Positions 52,869 through 60,628 of a stretch of 64,000 nucleotides of DNA are shown here, piece by piece. The translations under genes and the position numbers were made by a program. Below the pieces are notes generated by a model, which did no database searches, had not been told where the DNA came from, and saw only the letters and a list, made by a program, of their open reading frames with translations. How positions within the stretch are numbered: the stretch's first letter is position 1; each line of letters opens with the position of its first letter. This DNA is from Entomomonas asaccharolytica (lineage in GTDB: Bacteria > Pseudomonadota > Gammaproteobacteria > Pseudomonadales > Pseudomonadaceae): NCBI RefSeq assembly GCF_016653615.1, contig NZ_CP067393.1:1317673-1381672 (forward strand), in the 5' to 3' direction.

Positions 52869-53183
52869 ATGTATGAAATTCCAGCTATAGCCTTAGCTCC
52901 TGGTCGTCATCAAATTGTATCTACACAAGATGAAGAGGATCAAGGATTTGTAGATTTATCTTTAGAGTTATGTAAAGAGATGTCAAATCCTAGACTTTAT
53001 GAACATAAAGAAAAGGGATATTACTTTGCATACTACTATCAGGGTAATAAGATAAACGTTAGGTTCAAGGTGATATGCTCACCTTATATTAAAAAAACAG
53101 ATATTCAGAAATTTCTTGAAGTAGCTAGAAAGTTTGGTTTTGCAACTGCTTCATTAATGTTTATGGAAGGTAATAAACAATGA
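52869..53183 (+). CDS. Hypothetical protein, paralogue family A, member 2
   Basis: The 104-aa protein shares LAPGRHQI, DQGFVDLSLELCKEMSNP and VICSPY with the gene at 50431 but lacks its N-terminal extension and part of the tail. The stop overlaps the ATG of the next gene (ATGA), so the two are translationally coupled and the last leader may control both. Confidence 0.7.
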   Translation: MYEIPAIALAPGRHQIVSTQDEEDQGFVDLSLELCKEMSNPRLYEHKEKGYYFAYYYQGNKINVRFKVICSPYIKKTDIQKFLEVARKFGFATASLMFMEGNKQ

Positions 53184-53554
53184 TTGCTGATCGTCAAACT
53201 CCTGCTATCTGTTTATCTAGTCATCAACTTAAGGCTTTATGTACTAATACACATCCATCTGAAGAACAGCTTAATGCTTTAATTAGATTATGGATTGTAG
53301 CACGTAATAGTACTTCTCAAAATAAGCGTATAGCATCATTTTTACTAAACTTTTGGGGTGGTAGTTACTATAAGTTTGATATGACAGAGTTAAAAACAAT
53401 GGAAAAGGACTTATTGGATGACTGTTTAACAGTAATTCAGTTACTAAGTACGAGTAGCCAATCACTGACACAGCTTTTAGGTGTGACAGAAGATATGCTT
53501 CAAGCTCTAGCCAATCATCATAAAATAAGACCTTTCTATATAACTAAGAAATAA
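53180..53554 (+). CDS. DUF7673-like ICE/plasmid protein
   Basis: The 124-aa helical protein has a pattern seen in ICE and plasmid proteins of the DUF7673 type: ALIRLWIVARNSTSQNKRIASFLLNFWGG (in pieces, about 33-62) followed by FDMTELKTMEKDLLDDCLTVIQLL (about 70-93). The assignment is from pattern memory. Function unknown. Translationally coupled to the gene before it; a strong terminator follows directly. Confidence 0.6.
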   Translation: MIADRQTPAICLSSHQLKALCTNTHPSEEQLNALIRLWIVARNSTSQNKRIASFLLNFWGGSYYKFDMTELKTMEKDLLDDCLTVIQLLSTSSQSLTQLLGVTEDMLQALANHHKIRPFYITKK

Positions 53555-53558
53555 ATAG

Positions 53559-53580
53559 GGCATCTTCGGATGCCTTTTTT
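53559..53580 (+). terminator. Rho-independent terminator ending the leader array
   Basis: GGCATC-ttcg-GATGCC followed by six Ts: a UUCG-capped 6-bp stem five bases after the stop. Confidence 0.88.
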
Positions 53581-53672
53581 ATTAGAAAAAGAGCAGTTTC
53601 TATTTACCTGCATCATTAATTCATAATAGCTTGCAACATAGTTATATTCACTAATAATTATCTGAGTGGCAT

Positions 53673-55580
53673 ATGACTATAGAGATCGAGAAACTTTCAA
53701 CTAAATATTCTGCAAGCCAAATAGAACATGCATTACTATGGAAAGAACGATTTAAAAAATGTGCAGATAATCCTGATAAATTTGAAAAAAACTTTCTTAA
53801 AGATTACTTAGACATAACTAATAGACACTACTTCTGGTTTTACCAGATTAGTGATACAGAAGTTATATTACGTCTCTTTGATTATTTCTTATATTACGAT
53901 GGTCAATTTATACGTGGTGTAGCTAATACCTATCGTAAAGCCAGTCCTAAAAAATTAACCAAAAGATATATAACCCAATGTAAAGAGATGGTTATAGAGC
54001 AAGGTTGCTACTATGATCCGCTTATCCCTAGTACAAGCTTTACTGACAAATTTCGAGAAAATATAGCGAGCTATACGAAATATATTTATTACACATTGCT
54101 TGTTAAGAAGTATTTTAAAGTAGTAGATAAGCATTATCACAATGCATACAATATTGATAAAGAGATATGGAATCAGTTTCATACTAATACAACGAGGTTT
54201 ATCAGAGGTAAGAATTATTATTTTCTTCGTTTGGCAGCCTTTAAGTTAAAGCTTTTTAATCAAGCATTAAACCCCAATATTTTAAAACTTATACGATCAG
54301 TTAGGTGTCCTACCTATCGGTTGTATAATTGGGTTGCTGAAGGCAACTCATCTTATCGAGAACAACTGATTAGGGCACAACCTGTATTGGTACCTATGCT
54401 AGTATTACATGATGTGACAGATATACACCCATTAAAAGAACTTTTACTTTATTTACAAACCAATAACTACCCTTGGAAACTATTAAATAACATAAAGAAA
54501 CCTGATCTAATTGAAAAAGATTATATTGATTATAAGTTACCCTACAAGATTAAAGGTGAACCACAATATTTGTTCAACTTATTTGGAGTAGTAGCAGATA
54601 GACAGCTACCTTTAAATGAAGTATTAAGTTTCTTTTTTAGAACACCCTCAATTAAAGAGATTAGCTATATAGGTAAAATGAGAGTGTATGATCTAGGAGG
54701 AGCCATTTCTTATACTCATTATAATATCTATGATTGGTTATTTGATGGTACTAAACTGGGTAATATAAAACCAAAAAATAAAAAAGAGTGGCAAGCATGG
54801 CGAAAATTATATTGGAAATATGAAGAATTTATAACAAAACGTCCAGATTTGATTAGTTTTTTCAAAGGAGTCAAAAACCCTCTGAATGAAGGGATGTTTG
54901 ATGAATATAAAAGAACTAAAGAAGATTATATGGAAATGATACGTAATTTATCTACTACACGTTTAGGGGGTGATAATCTCTTTTATGAACTAAGAGATAA
55001 ATTAGAAAGTCATTTAAGCTACATCCAATTAAAAAATATTCTAATTAAATACCATAAAGTATTGCCCAAGCTACAGGCTAAATTGACACAGGAGCTAACA
55101 GGCCTTAATCAGGGTAATTCATGGCAACCCATGTTAAACCAAAATAATCTAATAGCACCCAACAAAGTGGTTATCACAGAATTATTAACACCAGAAGCTT
55201 TAGAGAAGGAGGGACGTAGTATGAAACATTGCGTTGCCTCTTATTTTTCATCCTGTTTTGAAGGATATTGTCGGATTATTTCTTTTAGAAAAGAAGGTAA
55301 ATCATTAGCTACTGCTGAGTTTAATATTCAGACTGTTCAACAGGGTGATAGTTACATTGATGAAATACAATGTAGGCAATTTAGAGGCTTTGGTAATAAA
55401 GAGACCCCTAAAGAAGCTGACGAGGCATATAGGTGGTTTAGCAAATATTATCTAAGTACTTCATCATCTATTATTAACCTAGACTGGCCAGATGAAAGTT
55501 ATAAAATTGATGGACTACGTTATTTTCGTAATAAACTTTCGGATGAATTAAGGCATTGGTTAAAGGGTATTATCTTATAA
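53673..55580 (+). CDS. PcfJ-domain protein
   Basis: The 635-aa protein has a large N-terminal region without recognised motifs and a C-terminal PcfJ-like domain (about 495-600): LLTPEALEKEGRSMKHCVASYFSSCFEGYCRIISFRKEGKSLATAEF (in pieces). The EG--M-HCV--Y pattern is diagnostic. PcfJ-like proteins occur on many conjugative elements; biochemical role unknown. It lies between two terminators and so is probably its own transcription unit. Confidence 0.85.
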   Translation: MTIEIEKLSTKYSASQIEHALLWKERFKKCADNPDKFEKNFLKDYLDITNRHYFWFYQISDTEVILRLFDYFLYYDGQFIRGVANTYRKASPKKLTKRYITQCKEMVIEQGCYYDPLIPSTSFTDKFRENIASYTKYIYYTLLVKKYFKVVDKHYHNAYNIDKEIWNQFHTNTTRFIRGKNYYFLRLAAFKLKLFNQALNPNILKLIRSVRCPTYRLYNWVAEGNSSYREQLIRAQPVLVPMLVLHDVTDIHPLKELLLYLQTNNYPWKLLNNIKKPDLIEKDYIDYKLPYKIKGEPQYLFNLFGVVADRQLPLNEVLSFFFRTPSIKEISYIGKMRVYDLGGAISYTHYNIYDWLFDGTKLGNIKPKNKKEWQAWRKLYWKYEEFITKRPDLISFFKGVKNPLNEGMFDEYKRTKEDYMEMIRNLSTTRLGGDNLFYELRDKLESHLSYIQLKNILIKYHKVLPKLQAKLTQELTGLNQGNSWQPMLNQNNLIAPNKVVITELLTPEALEKEGRSMKHCVASYFSSCFEGYCRIISFRKEGKSLATAEFNIQTVQQGDSYIDEIQCRQFRGFGNKETPKEADEAYRWFSKYYLSTSSSIINLDWPDESYKIDGLRYFRNKLSDELRHWLKGIIL

Positions 55581-55596
55581 AAATTTACCCTTGAAT

Positions 55597-55622
55597 AATA
55601 GGTTTTGGCCTATTTCTATTTA
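55597..55622 (+). terminator. Hairpin element, copy 2
   Basis: AATAGG-ttttgg-CCTATT followed by TCTATTTAAT, 17 bases after the pcfJ-like stop. Its neighbourhood is nearly identical to 41541-41580. Confidence 0.55.
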
Positions 55623-55693
55623 ATCGCATAAAAAAAATAACAGCTATGTAAAAGTTAACTTATTTCAAACATGTCAATCATGGAGTTAACTGA

Positions 55694-56365
55694 ATGAAAC
55701 AGTGCATTGTAATCATCTCACTAGGCTTATTAATCAGTCTAACAGGTTGTTCAAGTAAAGATACAACCCAAAAATCAACACAACAACCCAATATCATTAT
55801 TACAGATAATGACCAAAATGGTGGCTTTCGTAATCCTGAGCCATTAGCCCCTGATCTTTATCCACAAGGTTCTGAACCAACACCAGAACCTATTATTCGC
55901 TATGGTCGATATAATTTAGCCAGTGCCAAGCCTACAGCAGAACAACAAGATTTGATGGCACAAATTATTACTACCAATATTCCCATAACTATTACTAATC
56001 CAACTGTGATGGATGCGATGGATTATGTTATGCAAAGATCAGGATATAACCTTTGCCCATCTAGTACGAGTAAAGAAATTCGTACTCTCTACTCAAGAAA
56101 CTTACCTGCTGCACATTACAAGCTTGGTCCTATTACCTTAAGAAATGCTTTACAAGTTTTAGCAGGTCCTGCTTTCCAAGTGAATGTTGATGAAGTTAAC
56201 CGTAAGGTTTGTTTTGATGTTAGGGAAGATTACAAATTACCAGAAGCTACATCTAGCATTAAACAAATCGCTGCTAACGATGCTTACTTAGCTACACAGT
56301 CCACATTAAAAAATAAAAACAACAAACCTGTAGCAGAGCAAAAAGAAGGGGATAACAACAAATGA
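55694..56365 (+). CDS. pilL: PilL-like lipoprotein of the ICE conjugation module
   Basis: The 223-aa lipoprotein has a lipobox (LLISLTGC, Cys19) and the conserved PFGI-1-class PilL domain (TIGR03748-type): RYGRYNLASAKPTAEQQDLMAQII (in pieces, about 75-98), VMDAMDYVMQRSGYNLC (about 114-130), LPAAHYKLGPITLRNALQVLAGPAFQV (in pieces). It begins the type IVB pilus/mating-pair segment. In some ICEs PilL is larger; here the product ends shortly after the domain. The stop overlaps the next gene's start (ATGA). Confidence 0.88.
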   Translation: MKQCIVIISLGLLISLTGCSSKDTTQKSTQQPNIIITDNDQNGGFRNPEPLAPDLYPQGSEPTPEPIIRYGRYNLASAKPTAEQQDLMAQIITTNIPITITNPTVMDAMDYVMQRSGYNLCPSSTSKEIRTLYSRNLPAAHYKLGPITLRNALQVLAGPAFQVNVDEVNRKVCFDVREDYKLPEATSSIKQIAANDAYLATQSTLKNKNNKPVAEQKEGDNNK

Positions 56366-57117
56366 TTAATTCAGAAAAAATCAAGAAATCATTTAGAGGC
56401 CTTACATTTAAGCAGATTTGTTTAATTAGTTCGGCTGTATTCGCTATTTTGTTTCTTACTCTGTTTATTTTAATGAACATTTCTGATAATTCAGCTATAA
56501 ATAGTTTAAAAACACAAATAACAAAGTATGAGACAGAAATTGAATCATTAAATAACCAAGTTATTACCAGTAAGGAGCGTGTAGAGCATTTTAAAAATGA
56601 ACTCACTAAAATTATTACTACCAATGATAAAATTAAAGACACAATAGCTAGTCTCAACCGTAGGTTAGAAGAAGTACAGCAGTTCCAATTAGACCAATAT
56701 TTAAAACAAAGCCAAGCAACTGAAGATTCACCTTCAAAAGATGATATAGCTAACCTACAAACTCAAATTACCACACTACAATTTCAGATAAGCAGTGTTA
56801 ATCAAAAGATTTACGAACTCAATAAGCAAAATATAACCAGTGTTGTAAACAACCAAACAACAAATACTGGCAACGCCACTACAACCACTGCTAAAACTGT
56901 AGTAAGGCCATTAAAACCAAATTTTGCCATCGTTGGTATTGAATCTAGGGGTGGACAGCTATTTGTGGCAGTAGCTCCTTCTTCTTCAGCAAAACTCAAC
57001 CAAATTTCACTATTACGTGAAGGTGATAGCTATCGTGGTTGGCAATTAAAAACAATTCGTACCAATGCCGCAGTTTTTAATGTAGGTGGTCGTCAACAAG
57101 TCATCAGTATTCGTTAG
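56362..57117 (+). CDS. Inner-membrane coiled-coil ICE protein, PilP-like C-terminus
   Basis: The 251-aa protein has one transmembrane segment (ICLISSAVFAILFLTLFILM, about 19-38), two coiled-coil stretches (about 48-105 and 125-160), a Thr/Asn-rich linker and a C-terminal beta domain (PNFAIVGIESRGGQLFVAVAP ... GWQLKTI). The topology and position suggest a pilus or secretion-channel component spanning inner membrane to periplasm. The PilP-like comparison is tentative. Confidence 0.65.
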   Translation: MINSEKIKKSFRGLTFKQICLISSAVFAILFLTLFILMNISDNSAINSLKTQITKYETEIESLNNQVITSKERVEHFKNELTKIITTNDKIKDTIASLNRRLEEVQQFQLDQYLKQSQATEDSPSKDDIANLQTQITTLQFQISSVNQKIYELNKQNITSVVNNQTTNTGNATTTTAKTVVRPLKPNFAIVGIESRGGQLFVAVAPSSSAKLNQISLLREGDSYRGWQLKTIRTNAAVFNVGGRQQVISIR

Positions 57118-57126
57118 GGGATAATC

Positions 57127-57912
57127 ATGAAATATAACTATTTACTAGCTTATTGTTTATTAACCGTTTCACTGACAGCTTCAGCACAACTATCTGTAAC
57201 TAGTGATAAAGAAAGTTTTAGTTTTCTTAATCAACAACAACTGCAAGGACAGACTCACGCTGAGACTAAGCAAACTCAGTCGCAAATTACCAATAGCCTT
57301 AAACAACAATATGCAGAACAAGCAGCCCAATGGTCACTTACTGAACAAGAATGGGAAAAGTTTGAGGCAATTAAGAAAGGTCCTAGGGGATACTGGAGTC
57401 CTAATCTTGATCCATTAACCGCATTAGGTATGGAAGCTGAAACAGATGAGGAACGTCAACGTTATGCAGAAACTCAAGTAAAAATGGAAGTAGCCAGAGT
57501 TGAGCGAGAGCTAGCTTATCAACGCGCTTATAACGCAGCCTTTAAACGTCTTTATCCCAATATGCTACCTGTACAAGGCATGGGAACAACTAAACCTTTA
57601 ATGAGTACTAGTACAGCTACCAGTAATCGTTTAACAGTATTTGTTAAACAAGACTGTAAGCCCTGTGAAGCAAAAGTTAAAACATTGCAAAAAGCAGGTA
57701 CTGGTTTTGATATATACATGGTCGATAGCAATAACAAAGACGATGTAATCAGAAAGTGGGCCAATAAAGTTGGTATCCAACCACAGCTTGTTCATCGTAA
57801 ACAAATTACCTTGAATCATGGAGAAAAGCTTTGGAAACAAGTAGGGAGGGAAACGGACAAATTGCCTATTACCTATCTTCAGGCTAATGGGCAATTGGTT
57901 CGTCAAAATTAA
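57127..57912 (+). CDS. PFL_4693-family ICE protein with thioredoxin-like C-terminus
   Basis: The 261-aa secreted protein (signal peptide ending ASA near residue 20) has the family core WSLTEQEWEKFEAIKKGPRGYWSPNLDPLTALGMEA (in pieces, about 68-105) and RVERELAYQRAYNAAFKRLYPN. The C-terminal 100 residues carry VFVKQDCKPCEAKVKTL with a CxxC (CKPC) as in thioredoxin-like folds, and ITYLQANGQLV at the cis-Pro position (LPITYL). A periplasmic disulfide or scaffolding role in conjugation is inferred. Confidence 0.88.
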   Translation: MKYNYLLAYCLLTVSLTASAQLSVTSDKESFSFLNQQQLQGQTHAETKQTQSQITNSLKQQYAEQAAQWSLTEQEWEKFEAIKKGPRGYWSPNLDPLTALGMEAETDEERQRYAETQVKMEVARVERELAYQRAYNAAFKRLYPNMLPVQGMGTTKPLMSTSTATSNRLTVFVKQDCKPCEAKVKTLQKAGTGFDIYMVDSNNKDDVIRKWANKVGIQPQLVHRKQITLNHGEKLWKQVGRETDKLPITYLQANGQLVRQN

Positions 57913-57939
57913 AAATTTAAGTTGTAGGTAGTAGAAAGT

Positions 57940-58953
57940 ATGAGAAATAAATTGTTATTAGTTTTACCCTTATTTATGACGAATATAGCAATAGCAGGGA
58001 ACTGGTCTACCATTTTAGATGTTGAGGTATATGGTGACGGAAATGGCAATAACCAGTCGCCATACTCCGTAACAAATGGTTATAACAATACCTTAACAGA
58101 CATAGACCCTGGTGGGGAAACAAGAAGTTCAGAGTCGAGTATGGTCACAGGTTCTGGTAACTATTTTGGTACGGGGGAATGGAATAGTGCCTTTGGTAAT
58201 AATAATACCGTCAGAGGCTCTATTTGGACAAATGGAGCTAATATTTTTGGCAACAGTAATAGTACCAATACTGCACACTCTAACACCATTGGCAATAACA
58301 ACACTGTAACAGGTACAGGCAATATTACTATAGGCAATAATAGTACCGTTTCAGGAACCAATAGTATTTCGTTAGGGAGTAATAATAGTGCCTCCAATGG
58401 TGGTATAGCAATAGGTAGTAATTCAACTGCTAGTCGAACAGATGAAGTTAACTTTGGAGATCGTCAACTCACTGGCATATTAGCAGGGCAAGCGGATACT
58501 GATGGTGTTAATGTCAGTCAAATGAATAGTAAAGCACTGGAAGTATTGGATGATGCAAAACAGTATACCGATGATACCTTTGAAGATGCAAAATCAGTAG
58601 CCAATAGCTATACAGACCAAAAAATCTACGAATTGCTAAATGACAGCACTATCGACTTTTCCAAAGACAATGCTTATACCACAGGGCGTATTAATCAACT
58701 AAATAAAAAACTAGAAAAGATACAAAAAGAAGTCAATGCAGGTATCTCTTCAGCTATAGCTTCAGCCTCAGTACCCCAAAAATTAGGCAAGCAAGTTAGT
58801 TTCGGTATGGGGGTAGGTACCTACAAAAATGAAATGGCTTATGCCTTGGGTGTTAAGTGGGGTATTACCAAAAGAGTTGCATTAGGATCATCTATTGCTT
58901 TCAACACCCAGAAAGATACAAGTTTATCGTTATCACTGGCTTATGGCTTCTAA
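57940..58953 (+). CDS. Trimeric autotransporter adhesin (YadA-like), 1
   Basis: The 337-aa protein has a signal peptide (LLLVLPLFMTNIAIA), a short passenger with repeated GNNNTV/GNSNST head motifs (about 60-165), the neck motif DEVNFGDRQLTGILAGQADTDGVNVSQMN (in pieces, about 168-196), a coiled-coil stalk, and a C-terminal four-strand YadA anchor ending LSLSLAYGF with terminal Phe. It is predicted to be displayed on the cell surface as a trimer. It interrupts the usual PFL_4693-PFL_4695 adjacency of PFGI-1-class ICEs. Confidence 0.92.
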   Translation: MRNKLLLVLPLFMTNIAIAGNWSTILDVEVYGDGNGNNQSPYSVTNGYNNTLTDIDPGGETRSSESSMVTGSGNYFGTGEWNSAFGNNNTVRGSIWTNGANIFGNSNSTNTAHSNTIGNNNTVTGTGNITIGNNSTVSGTNSISLGSNNSASNGGIAIGSNSTASRTDEVNFGDRQLTGILAGQADTDGVNVSQMNSKALEVLDDAKQYTDDTFEDAKSVANSYTDQKIYELLNDSTIDFSKDNAYTTGRINQLNKKLEKIQKEVNAGISSAIASASVPQKLGKQVSFGMGVGTYKNEMAYALGVKWGITKRVALGSSIAFNTQKDTSLSLSLAYGF

Positions 58954-59015
58954 AGCGTAAAGCCAATGGCAATTATTTATTAGATTTACAACGTTAGAGT
59001 GAAATAAGGTGTTTT

Positions 59016-60002
59016 ATGAAAAATGTTAAAAAGAAAGGTTTATTTATTATTAGTGTATTAGCTTTAACAATTGCTAATACTCATGCTAGAACAGTTAATG
59101 TGGTTATGCCAGATAATGTGCTACATGGTGATGGCAATGTCATCACTAATGCAGATAAAAGTGTCAATATTGGGTGGGGTGATCGCATTACAGATGTAAC
59201 CAATACTAACAGCATTGGTTCAAATAATACGATCAATACAGCGACTGATAGTAATGTTAATGGGATTGGAAATAATGTAGAAAATGCCACTGGCACCTCG
59301 GCAATGGGCAATAGCAATACAATTAAAGATACAGAAAATAGCCAAGTTATTGGCAACAACAATACTGTTTCAGGTTCAAACAATATTGCTATCGGTAACA
59401 ACAATAATGTATCAGGCGAAAATAGCATGGCCATTGGAGGTGGTACTGCTAGTAATGGGGGTATTGCCATTGGCAGTGGGTCAACAGCCAATCGAGAAGA
59501 TGAAGTCAACTTTGGAGATCGTCAACTTACTGGTATCAAAGCAGGTGTGGCAGATACTGATGCAGTAAATGTTGGTCAGCTTAATAGTAAAGCGAGTGAA
59601 ACACTTCAAAATGCAAATAACTACACTGATAGCAGAGTACCTACTATTATCAACGAAGCTAATCAATATACTGATTACCAATACAATCAGGCAATTGATC
59701 AACTTTTTCAGAAAAATCGTGGCTATATCGATAGTCAGATAAATCGCTTAGATAAAAAAATTGATAACTATCGAAATGATGCTTTTGCAGGGGTGGCAGG
59801 TGCGTTAGCTATTGCTTCTATTCCGAAAAAGGAAGGCTATCAAACCTCTTATGGCGTAGGTGTTGCTAACTTTCGTAATCAACAAGCCATAGCAGCTGGC
59901 ATTGAACACAACACCAGTACTAGAACTGTCATGAAATTTAACTTCTCCTCGGATACTAAAGGTGGAATCGGTCTAGGCGCAGGTTTTGCCATAGGGCATT
60001 AA
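59016..60002 (+). CDS. Trimeric autotransporter adhesin (YadA-like), 2
   Basis: The 328-aa paralogue of the previous gene has the same plan: signal peptide (LFIISVLALTIANTHA), head repeats (IGSNNTI, IGNNNTV, IGNNNNV), a near-identical neck (DEVNFGDRQLTGIKAGVADTDAVNVGQLN, in pieces), stalk, and YadA anchor ending GAGFAIGH. The terminal His instead of an aromatic residue is unusual for outer-membrane beta-barrels and might lower assembly efficiency. The two may form homo- or heterotrimers. Confidence 0.92.
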   Translation: MKNVKKKGLFIISVLALTIANTHARTVNVVMPDNVLHGDGNVITNADKSVNIGWGDRITDVTNTNSIGSNNTINTATDSNVNGIGNNVENATGTSAMGNSNTIKDTENSQVIGNNNTVSGSNNIAIGNNNNVSGENSMAIGGGTASNGGIAIGSGSTANREDEVNFGDRQLTGIKAGVADTDAVNVGQLNSKASETLQNANNYTDSRVPTIINEANQYTDYQYNQAIDQLFQKNRGYIDSQINRLDKKIDNYRNDAFAGVAGALAIASIPKKEGYQTSYGVGVANFRNQQAIAAGIEHNTSTRTVMKFNFSSDTKGGIGLGAGFAIGH

Positions 60003-60046
60003 TGCCATTTGACAGGGAAGTCTTTTTTATCTCTTCAATGCAACGT

Positions 60047-60072
60047 TGTTAACACTGTTAACAGTGTTAACA
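60047..60072. repeat. TGTTAACA triple site 11
   Basis: Three units (separators c, g), 18 bp upstream of the PFL_4695-family ATG and immediately after the inserted adhesin pair. Confidence 0.88.
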
Positions 60073-60090
60073 AAATCTAAAGGTGAACAA

Positions 60091-60603
60091 ATGTACAAAC
60101 TCCCTTTATACCTTTTTATTAGTTTCACAAGTTTAGTAGCTACAGCCAATGATAAGCTAACCATTGTAGCTGATCTTGGAGGTGAGTCAGCACTTCAGTA
60201 CTATCAAACACTTAATATTCAAAATGATAAAAAGCCAGTTAAGCCCATTCCTCTTGTAAAAGTTCCTTATGATGAACGCTCAGTACTACCTATCGTGAGT
60301 AAACGATTAACACCAGGTAAGGTTGAGCCACGTTTGATCAATGCTAATGGCTTGATTAGGCCTTTTTTTCTCGTAGGTGATGATGATTATTCCTATCAAT
60401 GGTTACAAAACAGGGCTGACATACTTAGACGTTTAAAAGCGGTTGGATTAATCGTTAATGCCAACAATGAAGCTTCATTAAAAAAGATCCGCACCTTTCT
60501 TCCTGATGTCACTTTATTACCTGTCTCAGGAGATGACATCGCAGATCGCTTTAAATTGACTCATTATCCAGTATTAATCACTGCCACTGGTATAGAACAA
60601 TAA
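60091..60603 (+). CDS. PFL_4695-family ICE protein
   Basis: The 170-aa secreted protein (signal peptide LPLYLFISFTSLVATA) matches the PFL_4695 family (TIGR03765): LTIVADLGGESALQYYQTL (about 21-39), VPLVKVPYDERSVLPI-like segment, LTPGKVEPRLINANGLIRPFFLVGDD (in pieces, about 80-105), and LRRLKAVGLIVNANN. AAGGTGA lies ahead of ATG 60091; the longer frame would run through the TGTTAACA site. Function in conjugation is unknown; it precedes traD as usual. Confidence 0.9.
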   Translation: MYKLPLYLFISFTSLVATANDKLTIVADLGGESALQYYQTLNIQNDKKPVKPIPLVKVPYDERSVLPIVSKRLTPGKVEPRLINANGLIRPFFLVGDDDYSYQWLQNRADILRRLKAVGLIVNANNEASLKKIRTFLPDVTLLPVSGDDIADRFKLTHYPVLITATGIEQ

Positions 60604-60628
60604 AAAGGCTTTGACGAGGGAAAAGGCT

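Noticed and set aside
58161-59509. Minus-strand frames rich in Leu, Val and Pro opposite the adhesin genes
   Set aside because: They are the complement of the Gly-Asn repeat codons (GGCAAT-type) and have no start signals.
40711-60072. TGTTAACA repeats as a CRISPR array
   Set aside because: They are single dispersed sites with 1-bp separators and genes between them; there are no regular spacers and no cas genes.
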